Assembly: GCA_910587205.1 (NCBI GenBank)
Contig: CAJULZ010000046.1
Location: 1-19,213, forward strand
DNA from: an uncultured Oscillospiraceae bacterium
GTDB taxonomy: Bacteria; Bacillota; Clostridia; Oscillospirales; Oscillospiraceae
Direction: 5' to 3'
DNA: 19,213 nt
Made by a program: the position numbers and the translations under genes. Under the pieces are notes generated by a model. The model worked only from the letters and a program-made list of their open reading frames with translations, had not been told where the DNA came from and ran no database searches. Positions 12,426 to 19,213 of the stretch are shown one piece after another. Numbering within the stretch: the stretch's first letter is position 1; the number at the start of each line of letters is the position of its first letter.

Positions 12426-13997
12426 TCAGTTCCGGGGCAGAGGCAATTCGATTTCAACGTCCTGCGCAGTCTTTCGATAAAAAGTCATCCGCCATTCAAT
12501 TTCCTCCGGGTGCCGGAACCGCAGGGCGGAGGAGGCCGCACGGCACAGGGCTTCAGCCCCGTCCGGCAGGAGGGTGGTCTCCCCCCGCCGGTGGGCGAGG
12601 AGGATTCCCACCGAGGAGGCCACGGTGGGGCGGCCGGGCTCGAGGGGTGTTTTTAGCCTGGGCCGGTCGCCATCGCCGCAGTCCTGGAGGGAGAGGGACC
12701 CGGCGGGCAGGTCGGGAGTGATCGCGCAACTCAAAGAGGTGTAGCAGGTGGGATAGTCCCACTGTTCGCTGTCCATGAGGGTCAGACGCTCCGGCCCCAG
12801 CTCCTGCCGCTCGTACTCCGTCACGTGGAGGGTGTGGGCGTCCCCGGTGACGGGGTGGGTGAAGGGGACGGTCTCCCCCGGTTCATGGACGGTAAACCGG
12901 GGGCCGGGGATGGGCTGGGGGGACTGGCTGAGGCGGAGCTTCAGCGTGCGCAGGGCGGGCTTTGCCTTGGAGGCCCAGGGGAAGGACTCCCGGCAGAAGG
13001 CCCAGCCCTTCTCCGGATCCAGGCCGTAGTGCTCCATGAGCCGGATGGCCTCCCAGAGCTGCTGCCGGTCGGGGTCCCGCGCCTCCGGGGGGAGGCAGGC
13101 CACCGGCATCCAGGAGAACCCGCTGCCGCCTTGCCGCTTCAGCGCCCTGCCGTTCGCCTCCATCCCAGGGTCGAATTGGAACGTGAGGGGATGCTCCGCC
13201 ATCATCTGGTCCCGCTGTTCGGGGGTGAGGGCATCGTCCTCCCCCCGGCAGTAGTCGGTCCACTGCTTCCACTTGTCCTGCCAGGCCCGGATCTCCCCCG
13301 GCTCCACCTGGATGCAGAAGTCCGCCACCAGCCCCTTCCCGCACAGGTAGACGGCAGGCACGTGCCACAGGTGGCCGTCCCACTGAAAGGTGGCGTGGAT
13401 GGGAACCTCCTTCCCCGGCCTGTCCCGGCCCTGGTGAGAGGAGAAATTGCCGTCGAAGTACACCCTCCACTCCGGGCGGACGGGCTGTTTGGGCTCCTCG
13501 GGGAGCAGGCGGCCGTACCCCTTCCGGAAAGGGATGGAGGCGTAGTCAAAGTTAGCCTGTATGTCCCTGATGTAGCCGTAGGGATCGTCCATAGGGGTGA
13601 GGGACAGCCCGTCCCGCAGTCCGTCCAGAGTGGCCTGCCGCTCCGGGGTGAGGCTGGGGGCGTCCTCCTCCAGGTACATCTGAAAGCCCTCCCGGCCCCA
13701 CAGATGGGCCTGCTCGGGGGCGGCGGTGTGGCCGCAGGCCAGCACCAGGCGCAGAAAGTCCTCAAAGCTCCGGGCCAGGGGGTGGACCTGGTCGCCGGGG
13801 AGGTTGGAGGGGTTGACGGCGAACACCATGTCCCCAAAGCCCTTGAGGAAGCAGTAGTGGATTCCGTCCGCCCCCTCCCAGCCGATGACTTTGGCCCCCT
13901 TGGGGGTGCACAGGTAATCGCTGCGGGATTCCCCCCGTTCCAGGCCCAGCTGGGACAGGTCAATGTCCAGTTTTTGGTAGCGTTGGTACAGCGTCAT
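12426..13997 (-). CDS. Large protein of unknown function downstream of malQ
   Basis: I do not recognise a function for this 523-residue soluble protein. It is rich in Trp, Tyr, Pro and acidic residues, with no signal peptide, membrane segment or nucleotide-binding motif. The first 100 residues (YLCTPKGAKVIGWEGADG, YCFLKGFGDMVFAVNP, FEDFLRLVLACG) look loosely like a SUKH/SMI1-KNR4 domain; this is a weak resemblance only. The remainder has repeated YxxDGxF/WDGHLWHV-type beta-rich stretches (about 185-240) and a C-terminal part ending in EIEWRMTFYRKTAQDVEIELPL. ATG at 13997 has GGAGGAGGG 7 bases upstream. The gap to the malQ stop is only 40 bases of AT-rich DNA with no terminator, so it is probably the last gene of the carbohydrate operon, though a weak promoter (TATAAAAT) could lie in the gap. 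Confidence 0.8.
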   Translation of the reverse strand: MTLYQRYQKLDIDLSQLGLERGESRSDYLCTPKGAKVIGWEGADGIHYCFLKGFGDMVFAVNPSNLPGDQVHPLARSFEDFLRLVLACGHTAAPEQAHLWGREGFQMYLEEDAPSLTPERQATLDGLRDGLSLTPMDDPYGYIRDIQANFDYASIPFRKGYGRLLPEEPKQPVRPEWRVYFDGNFSSHQGRDRPGKEVPIHATFQWDGHLWHVPAVYLCGKGLVADFCIQVEPGEIRAWQDKWKQWTDYCRGEDDALTPEQRDQMMAEHPLTFQFDPGMEANGRALKRQGGSGFSWMPVACLPPEARDPDRQQLWEAIRLMEHYGLDPEKGWAFCRESFPWASKAKPALRTLKLRLSQSPQPIPGPRFTVHEPGETVPFTHPVTGDAHTLHVTEYERQELGPERLTLMDSEQWDYPTCYTSLSCAITPDLPAGSLSLQDCGDGDRPRLKTPLEPGRPTVASSVGILLAHRRGETTLLPDGAEALCRAASSALRFRHPEEIEWRMTFYRKTAQDVEIELPLPRN

Positions 13998-14037
13998 GAA
14001 CAGTCCCTCCTCCGGCTCAAATCTTGCAAAATATATT

Positions 14038-15543
14038 TTATAAGATATTAAACGGAGCGCCGTCCGCCGGGAGGCGCTGGTAGACCTCCATTTCCCGGCG
14101 GAGGCGGCGGGCCAGGCGGGGGGTGAAGACGCCGGGCAGCGCCCGCCACTGCCAGTTTCCCCCCACGGTGGAGGGGGTGTTCATCCGGGCCTCTCCGCCC
14201 AGGCCCAGCAGGTCCTGGGCCTGCATCACCGCCAGCTGGGCGGGGGACGCCCAGGCTGCCCGCATCATCCCCCAGTGCCAGCCCTCCTGTTTGCTGAGGC
14301 GCAGGTAGGCTTTGGCGAAGCCGGCGTCCTCCGGCGCGGCGGAGGTCATCCAGCCCTGGATGGTGTCGTTGTCGTGGGTGCCGGTGTAAGCCACGCAGTG
14401 GGGGGGATAGCAGTGGGGGAGGTAGCCCGGCGCGGGGTCCCGGCTGTCGAAGGCCAGCTCCAGCACCTTCATGCCGGGGTAGCCCGTCTGCCGCAGCAGC
14501 TCCCGCACCGAGTCGGTGAGGAAGCCCAGATCCTCGGCAATAATGTTCTGCCGCCCCAGCTTTTCGTTGACCGCGCGGAAAAAGTCCATCCCCGGGCCGG
14601 GACGCCAGCGGCCGTTCCGGGCGTCCTTGTCCCCGTAGGGAATGGCGTAGTAGGCGTCGAAGCCCCGGAAGTGATCGATGCGCAGCACGTCGTAGATGGT
14701 GAACTGGAAGGCGATACGCCTCAGCCACCACCGGTACCCGTCCTGCTTCATCCGGTCCCAGCGGAACAGGGGATTGCCCCAGAGCTGGCCGTCGGCGGCA
14801 AACCCGTCGGGTGGGCAGCCGGATACCTCGGTGGGCAGGCCGTTTTCATCCAGCTGGAACTGCCCGGGGTTGGCCCAAACGTCGGCGCTGTCCCCCGCCG
14901 CGTAGATGGGCAGGTCGCCGATGATATACACGCCTTTGCCGTTGGCGTAACCCTTCAGGGCCGCCCACTGGCGGAAGAACAGGAACTGTACCGCTTTCCA
15001 GAAGCGGATCTCGTCCGCCAGCCAGACCTTGGCCTCCGCCAAGGCGCCGGGGCGGCGCAGCCGCTCCGCCTCGGGCCAGGTGAACCAGGACGCGCCGCCG
15101 TGCTTCGACTTTAGGGCCATGAACAGGGCGTAGTCGTCCAGCCAGTCCGACTTTGCGCAGAATTCCCCATATTCCGGGGGCGGATCGGCCAGCAGTCGTA
15201 CCGCGGCCTTGCGCAGTACGGGGTAGCGCGTTTCATACAATAGGCCGTAGTCTGCCCGGCCGGGGTCGGCGCCCCAGTTTAGATCCTGGTATTCCCCCGG
15301 TTCCAGCAGCCCGTCCTGGGCCAGGGCGTCCAGGTCGATGAAGTAGGGGTTGCCGGCAAAGGAGGAAAAAGACTGATAGGGGGAATCGCCATAGCTGGTG
15401 GGGCAGATGGGCAAAAGCTGCCAGCAGGTCTGGCCGCCCGCAGCCAAAAAGTCTACGAATTTCCGGGCCTCCGCCCCCAGCGTGCCGATGCCGTAGGGAG
15501 AGGGAAGGGAGGAGATGGGCATGAGGATACCGGCGCATCTCAT
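14038..15543 (-). CDS. malQ: 4-alpha-glucanotransferase (amylomaltase, GH77)
   Basis: This 501-residue cytosolic enzyme transfers alpha-1,4-glucan chains between maltodextrins and releases glucose. GH77 hallmarks are complete: the start RCAGILMPISSLPSPYGIGTLG, DSPYQSFSSFAGNPYFID, the nucleophile D290 in LRIDHFRGF, acid/base E337 in NIIAEDLGFL, the transition-state stabiliser D391 in YTGTHDNDT, and NTPSTVGGNWQWR near the end. The length is normal for bacterial amylomaltase. ATG at 15543 follows AAAGGAGGG with a gap of about 7 bases. It lies 60 bases after the LacI-family gene on the same strand and downstream of a CUT1 sugar permease pair, so it probably processes what that transporter imports. 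An 11-bp hairpin between lacI and malQ could reduce or stabilise the distal message. Confidence 0.96.
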   Translation of the reverse strand: MRCAGILMPISSLPSPYGIGTLGAEARKFVDFLAAGGQTCWQLLPICPTSYGDSPYQSFSSFAGNPYFIDLDALAQDGLLEPGEYQDLNWGADPGRADYGLLYETRYPVLRKAAVRLLADPPPEYGEFCAKSDWLDDYALFMALKSKHGGASWFTWPEAERLRRPGALAEAKVWLADEIRFWKAVQFLFFRQWAALKGYANGKGVYIIGDLPIYAAGDSADVWANPGQFQLDENGLPTEVSGCPPDGFAADGQLWGNPLFRWDRMKQDGYRWWLRRIAFQFTIYDVLRIDHFRGFDAYYAIPYGDKDARNGRWRPGPGMDFFRAVNEKLGRQNIIAEDLGFLTDSVRELLRQTGYPGMKVLELAFDSRDPAPGYLPHCYPPHCVAYTGTHDNDTIQGWMTSAAPEDAGFAKAYLRLSKQEGWHWGMMRAAWASPAQLAVMQAQDLLGLGGEARMNTPSTVGGNWQWRALPGVFTPRLARRLRREMEVYQRLPADGAPFNIL

Positions 15544-15566
15544 AGCAGGGCCCTCCTTTCATAGCA

Positions 15567-15594
15567 GCCGCCGGGCCGAAGGGGGCCCGGCGGC
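15567..15594 (-). repeat. 11-bp hairpin between the LacI gene and malQ
   Basis: Arms 15567-15577 and 15584-15594 pair perfectly over 11 bp with a 6-base loop, just upstream of the malQ ribosome site. No T-tract follows, so it is more likely a partial attenuator or a message-stabilising hairpin than a full terminator. Confidence 0.55.
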
Positions 15595-15603
15595 GTTGGA
15601 TTT

Positions 15604-16623
15604 TTAAAGATGGGGCGCGCCCCGGGGCGGGGCCACGCTCTCCCCGGGGATGAGCTGGAAGGGCGCCACCCCGTGGACCGGGGCGCGGCGGCGCTGAAGG
15701 CTGCCCAGCAGCAGGTCCACCCCCTGTTCGGCGATGCGCTGGGTGTCCTGCCGGACGGTAGCCAGCCGGGGAAGGGAGAACTGCCCCAGGGGGATACCAT
15801 CGTAGCCCACCACGGAGATGTCCTCCGGTACGCTGCGGCCCAGATCCCGGATGGCCCGGATGGCGCCGATGGCCATCACGTCGCTGATGCAGAACAGGGC
15901 CGTCAGTTCGGGACAGCGGGCCAGCAGGCGCTTGGTAGTGTCATACGCGTCGGAGAAGGAATATCGGCAGGGCTCGCTGCGCAGGGGGTTGAAGGGCAGA
16001 CCAAGCTCGTCAAAGGCCCGCTGGCACCCCTGCACCCGGCGGTAGCTGATTTGGGTGCACGACCAGTTCCCGCCCAGCACGCCGATGTGCCGGTGGCCCT
16101 GGCCCGCCAGGTAGCGGACCACCTGGTAGGCGGCCTCCTCATCGTCGGTGGTGACGGAGGAGAGGTTGTCAAACGCCAGCTCCCGGGCGGAGTTGGTGAG
16201 CAGCACGCAGGGGACTGTGATGTGGCCGAACTCCGCCTGGAAAAACTCCAGGTCGCCCCCCAGGAACAGGATGCCCAGGGGCTTGCGCTCCCGGCAGAGC
16301 TGGACGGTGTAGGCCACCTCGTTGGCGTCCTCGTCCAGATAGTAGACGGCGGCGTTCTGCCCCGCGTCCTGGAGAAGCTGCTGGCAGCGCTCCACCAGGT
16401 CGGCAAAGAGCATGTTCATGGTGCCCTTGACGATGATGGCGATGGAGGCGCTGGTGGACTGCTTGAGGTGCTTGGCGTTGGTGTTGGGCTGGAAGCCCTG
16501 TTCCGCCACCACTGCCATCACCTTCCGCCGGGTCTCCTCGGAGACGTCGGGATGGTGGTTCAGCACCCGGGACACGGTGGCCACGCCCACGCCGGACAGT
16601 TTTGCGATGTCTTTGATGGTCAA
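15604..16623 (-). CDS. LacI-family transcriptional regulator
   Basis: This 339-residue regulator begins with the LacI helix-turn-helix and hinge (TIKDIAKLSGVGVATVSRVL, then SEETRRKVMAVVAEQGFQPN). A periplasmic-binding-protein-like effector domain follows from about residue 60 to 330, with typical GILFLGGD, GHRHIGVLGG and ISVVGYDGIPLGQFSLP segments. It probably binds an alpha-glucan or its breakdown product and controls the flanking transporter and malQ genes; this is inferred from position. The start codon is TTG at 16623, supported by AAGGAGGG about 6 bases upstream and by the family's usual beginning at this residue. No ATG fits. It lies between the permease genes and malQ, all on one strand, and has its own candidate promoter at 16651-16680. 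Confidence 0.93.
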   Translation of the reverse strand: MTIKDIAKLSGVGVATVSRVLNHHPDVSEETRRKVMAVVAEQGFQPNTNAKHLKQSTSASIAIIVKGTMNMLFADLVERCQQLLQDAGQNAAVYYLDEDANEVAYTVQLCRERKPLGILFLGGDLEFFQAEFGHITVPCVLLTNSARELAFDNLSSVTTDDEEAAYQVVRYLAGQGHRHIGVLGGNWSCTQISYRRVQGCQRAFDELGLPFNPLRSEPCRYSFSDAYDTTKRLLARCPELTALFCISDVMAIGAIRAIRDLGRSVPEDISVVGYDGIPLGQFSLPRLATVRQDTQRIAEQGVDLLLGSLQRRRAPVHGVAPFQLIPGESVAPPRGAPHL

Positions 16624-16650
16624 GCGCGTCCCTCCTTTTTTCGACCCAAT

Positions 16651-16680
16651 AGTTTACCCCATATGCCTCCCTGAATGCAA
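16651..16680 (-). promoter_or_regulatory. Internal promoter before the LacI-family gene
   Basis: Read leftward, TTGCAT (16680-16675), an 18-base spacer and TAAACT (16656-16651) make a plausible promoter in the 72-base gap after the permease. It would give regulator and malQ expression independent of the transporter genes. No terminator precedes it. Confidence 0.45.
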
Positions 16681-16695
16681 GCCCTTTTTCAAGCG

Positions 16696-17559
16696 TCAGC
16701 CCTTGACAGCGCCCGCGGCCACGCCTTTGATGATGTGTTTCTGGCAGGTGAGGTAGAACACGATCACCGGGATGATGGACAGCAGGATCAGGGCCATGGT
16801 GGCGCCCAGGTCCACCGTGCCGTAGCTGCCCTTCAGGTACTGCACGTGGATGGTGATGGTGCGGTACAGGTTCCGGTCCAGCACCAGGTAGGGCAGCAGG
16901 TAATCGTTCCACACCCACATGATTTCCAGGATGCCTACGGAGATCATCGTCGGTTTGAGCATGGGCCACACCACCAGGAAGAAGGTGCGCAGCGGCCCGC
17001 AGCCGTCGATGGCGGCGGCCTCCTCAATCTCCAGAGGGATGGATTTGACGAAGCCCACGAACATGAAGATGGCAAGGCCCGCGCCGAAGCCCAGGTAGAC
17101 GATGGGGATGGTGAAGGGGGTGTTCAGGTGGAGCTGGTCCGCCGTGCGGGACAGGGTGAACATGACCATCTGGAAGGGGACCACCATGGAGAACACGCAC
17201 AGGAAGTACAGCGCCTTGCAGAACACGGAGTTCACCCGGGCGATATACCACGCGGCCATGGAGGTGCACACCAGGATCAGGGCGGTGGACAGCACGGTGA
17301 TGACCACGCTGTAGCACACGCTTTTCCAGAAGGGGTAGTTGCCGAAGGTCATGCCCTTGACAAAGTTGGACATGCCGGCCCACATCTCGCCGGTGGGAAG
17401 GGCGAAGGTGTCGGTTTTGACAAAGGTGTTCAGCTTGAAGGAGTTGATGAGAACCATCAGCACCGGCAGCACATAGATGACGCAGATGACGGCCAGCACC
17501 ACGGACAGGATGGTCTTGTTCCGGCGTTCGGCCGAAAGTGTGTGGGTCTTGTTGTTCAT
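16696..17559 (-). CDS. Carbohydrate ABC transporter permease, MalG-like (CUT1)
   Basis: This 287-residue inner-membrane subunit has six membrane segments. The EAA loop that docks to the ATPase is at about residues 180-199 (EAAAIDGCGPLRTFF...WP). The C-terminal WNDYLLPYLVL and the ending GVAAGAVKG are typical of MalG/UgpE-type permeases of the CUT1 family for oligosaccharides. ATG at 17559 overlaps the stop of the upstream permease by one base (TAATG) and has AAGGAGG about 10 bases upstream, so translation is coupled and the pair is made in equal amounts. Together with the binding protein it forms an importer; no ATPase gene is in the window, so a shared MsmK/MsmX-type ATPase encoded elsewhere is likely. 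Confidence 0.93.
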   Translation of the reverse strand: MNNKTHTLSAERRNKTILSVVLAVICVIYVLPVLMVLINSFKLNTFVKTDTFALPTGEMWAGMSNFVKGMTFGNYPFWKSVCYSVVITVLSTALILVCTSMAAWYIARVNSVFCKALYFLCVFSMVVPFQMVMFTLSRTADQLHLNTPFTIPIVYLGFGAGLAIFMFVGFVKSIPLEIEEAAAIDGCGPLRTFFLVVWPMLKPTMISVGILEIMWVWNDYLLPYLVLDRNLYRTITIHVQYLKGSYGTVDLGATMALILLSIIPVIVFYLTCQKHIIKGVAAGAVKG

Positions 17560-18473
17560 TATTGCTGAACCTCCTTCTTGCGGGTGTAGGCAAGCTGGGC
17601 CAGGCCGAGACCCGCCACCAGGATGAAGAAAATGACCGCCTTGGCCTGGGCGATGCCCGGGGAGGCCGCGTTGGAGCCGTAGAACGTGTTGTAGATGTTC
17701 AGGGCCAGCATTTCCGTCGTTTTGATGGTGGAGCCGTCGGGCTGGATGATGAAGGGCTGGCCCGCAGTGAGGGCCAGGTTCTGGTCAAACAGCTTGAACC
17801 CGTTGGTGAGGGAGAGGAACATACAAATGGTAATGGACGGCATGACGTTGGGGATGGTGACCCGCCACAGCGTCTGCCACCGGGTGGCGCCGTCGATGCG
17901 GGCGGCTTCCAGCATATCCTCGGGCACAGCCTGGAGCCCGGCGATATAGATGATCATCATATAGCCGATCTGCTGCCAGCACATGAGGATGATGAGGCCC
18001 CAGAAGCCGAACCGGGAGTTCAGAAGGATAGAGGTGCCGAAGCGGCTGAGGATGCCGTCAAAGATCATGGACCAGATATAGCCCAGCACGATGCCGCCGA
18101 TGAGGTTGGGCATAAAGAACACGGTGCGGAACAGGTTGCTGCCCTTGATGCCCTGAGTGAGGGCGTAGGCCACGGCGAAGGCCAGCACGTTGATGAGCAC
18201 AAGGCTCACAATGGCGAACAGGGCGGTGTACCAGAAGGAGTGGACGAAGCTGGGGTCGGACAGGGCCTCCACGTAGTTGCCGAAGCCGGTGAACTGGGCA
18301 TCGGAAACCAGGCGGAACTTGCAGAAGGACAGATAGATGCCCTGGATAAAGGGCCAGACGAAGCCGATGATAAAGGCCGCCACAACCGGGCCCAGGAACA
18401 GCAGGGCCCAGCGCCGGGTAGAGGCGGTCAGGGCGTTGCCTCCGGAGGATTTTTTCCGCTTCAAACGAAACAT
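17559..18473 (-). CDS. Carbohydrate ABC transporter permease, MalF-like (CUT1)
   Basis: This 304-residue subunit has a basic N terminus and six membrane segments. The EAA loop is at about residues 189-208 (EAARIDGATRWQTLW...IP). It also has LFLGPVVAAFIIGFVWPF in the first segment and FRTVFFMPNLIGGIV before the core, as in MalF/UgpA-type CUT1 permeases without the extra periplasmic domain of E. coli MalF. The start is uncertain: for ATG at 18473 the AAAGGGAG sequence ends directly before the start codon, which is too close, whereas TTG at 18464 (residue 4) has a 9-base gap. An in-frame stop excludes longer versions. The gene follows the binding-protein gene after a 99-base gap holding a hairpin. 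Confidence 0.92.
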   Translation of the reverse strand: MFRLKRKKSSGGNALTASTRRWALLFLGPVVAAFIIGFVWPFIQGIYLSFCKFRLVSDAQFTGFGNYVEALSDPSFVHSFWYTALFAIVSLVLINVLAFAVAYALTQGIKGSNLFRTVFFMPNLIGGIVLGYIWSMIFDGILSRFGTSILLNSRFGFWGLIILMCWQQIGYMMIIYIAGLQAVPEDMLEAARIDGATRWQTLWRVTIPNVMPSITICMFLSLTNGFKLFDQNLALTAGQPFIIQPDGSTIKTTEMLALNIYNTFYGSNAASPGIAQAKAVIFFILVAGLGLAQLAYTRKKEVQQ

Positions 18474-18512
18474 CTCCCTTTATTCAAGATGGAAGAAAGC
18501 CGGGCACAGGAA

Positions 18513-18540
18513 GCGGGGCGGGCGATACCGCCCGCCCCGC
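18513..18540 (-). repeat. 12-bp intercistronic hairpin between binding protein and permease
   Basis: Arms 18513-18524 and 18529-18540 pair perfectly over 12 bp with a 4-base loop and no T-tract. A hairpin at this place in sugar-import operons typically protects the binding-protein message and lets only part of transcription continue, giving more binding protein than permease. Confidence 0.7.
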
Positions 18541-18572
18541 GCTGCGTCTATGGTGCTGAGAAAGGGGTCTAA

Positions 18573-19213
18573 TTAGCCGTTGGCCTTCTGGTACTGCTGG
18601 GCCCAGCCGTCCACGAAAGCGGTGCGGACCTGCTCCCAGTTGGCGTCGGACTGGTCGTCGTTGTACTGGTTCAGGGCGGACACCAGGGCGGCGCGGTAGT
18701 CGTCCACGTTGGGCTGATAGTTGGTGACCCAGGGCATCACGTAGTTGCCGGCGGCGGTGTAGTCGGCGGCGTTCTTCAGGAAGCCGTTGGTGGACTCGGC
18801 GGCGTTTTTATAGGGGAGGACGCCCAGCTGCTCCACCATCTTGGCGGAGGCTTCGGGGTCGGAGACCAGCCACACCATGAAGTCCATGGTGGCCTTCTGG
18901 TCGGCCTCGGAGGCCTTGGCATTGATGGCCCAGCAGTTCTCGGTGCCGCAGTTCAGGCCCGCCTTCTCCTCGCCGGGCACGCCGCAGTAGTAGGGGATCA
19001 TCACGGCGTTGGGGACGGTGGGGGCGTAATTGGCGTACTCCCAGGAACCCTGCACGGTGAAGGCGGCCTTGCCGGACTTAAACTCCTCGGCGGCGTCGTG
19101 GCCGCCGGTGGCCAGGTCCTTGGGGCTGGTCAGGCTGTTGTTGATGCACAGGTCGTACAGGTTCTTGAAGTTGTCCATATACTCGCCGGTGAGGGTGGGG
19201 GGGCACTCGGTCC
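18573..19213 (-). CDS. Carbohydrate ABC transporter substrate-binding protein, C-terminal part (runs off window)
   Basis: The last 213 or so residues of an extracellular sugar-binding lipoprotein of the CUT1/MalE-like family (type 1 extracellular solute-binding) are present. Typical stretches are AAEEFKSGKAAFTVQGSWEY, CWAINAKASEADQKATMDFM and DPEASAKMVEQLGVLPYKNA, which surround the closing hinge of such proteins. The C-terminal repeat of Trp residues (WEQVRTAFVDGWAQQY) is also usual. The frame is open to the window edge, so the signal peptide, lipobox and promoter lie outside. By position it delivers the oligosaccharide, probably a maltodextrin given malQ downstream, to the two permeases. 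The specificity is inferred and not seen in sequence. Confidence 0.92.
   Translation of the reverse strand, partial: TECPPTLTGEYMDNFKNLYDLCINNSLTSPKDLATGGHDAAEEFKSGKAAFTVQGSWEYANYAPTVPNAVMIPYYCGVPGEEKAGLNCGTENCWAINAKASEADQKATMDFMVWLVSDPEASAKMVEQLGVLPYKNAAESTNGFLKNAADYTAAGNYVMPWVTNYQPNVDDYRAALVSALNQYNDDQSDANWEQVRTAFVDGWAQQYQKANG

Noticed and set aside
12426..12730. C-terminal toxin domain in the 523-residue protein
   Set aside because: The end of the protein shows no nuclease or polymorphic-toxin motif and no secretion signal, so the SUKH-like resemblance at its N terminus is not enough to call an immunity/toxin system.
1..19213. CRISPR arrays, insertion sequences, prophage, tRNA or rRNA genes
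   Set aside because: No regularly spaced direct repeats, transposase or integrase motifs, terminal inverted repeats of an element, or cloverleaf/rRNA sequence could be seen.

Overview
The window reads as chromosomal DNA of a GC-rich, low-oxygen Firmicute, most likely an Oscillospiraceae-type gut Clostridium (Flavonifractor / Lawsonibacter / Oscillibacter-like). This placement is an inference. It rests on AAAGGAGG-type ribosome binding sites, consensus sigma-A promoters in GC-rich DNA, a LytTR + DUF3021 pair, half-length TSUP transporters and GC-biased codons. I see no phage genes, insertion sequences, CRISPR arrays, tRNAs or rRNAs.

Layout. (1) 1-308: the first 102 codons of rpoB, leftward and cut by the window edge. 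(2) 309-1908: a divergent promoter region, cytidine deaminase (cdd) and an unrecognised multi-pass membrane protein. (3) 1919-3523, leftward: a ZIP-family metal permease, then two half-size TSUP (TauE/SafE) membrane proteins with overlapping ends. (4) 3586-5805, rightward: a TetR-family regulator and a radical SAM protein with a SPASM-like cysteine-rich C terminus; an operator-like dyad lies upstream of tetR and a decamer from it recurs before the radical SAM gene. (5) 6047-6942: a LytTR regulator with its DUF3021 membrane partner. (6) 6969-8816, leftward: an amylosucrase-type GH13 enzyme. (7) 9089-10474: a MATE exporter. (8) 10712-12361: a 549-residue protein of unknown function with a coiled coil and a strong promoter overlaid by a dyad. 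(9) 12426-19213, leftward: a carbohydrate operon in transcription order binding protein (partial), two CUT1 permeases, a LacI-family regulator, malQ and a 523-residue protein of unknown function.

How the genes work together. The right-hand operon looks like alpha-glucan (maltodextrin) uptake and intracellular remodelling: the binding protein and permeases import the oligosaccharide, MalQ disproportionates it, and the LacI regulator probably senses it. The amylosucrase 5 kb away could make or extend intracellular alpha-glucan from sucrose, which would make the window a small alpha-glucan/glycogen neighbourhood. The ATPase for the transporter is not in the window. The other genes are separate transcription units.

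Nearly every gene boundary carries a long, near-perfect GC-rich hairpin, but most lack a U-tract. Best candidates for new biology are the 549-residue coiled-coil protein, the 523-residue protein after malQ, the radical SAM protein with its TetR regulator, the split TSUP pair, and the isolated rpoB with a structured leader.
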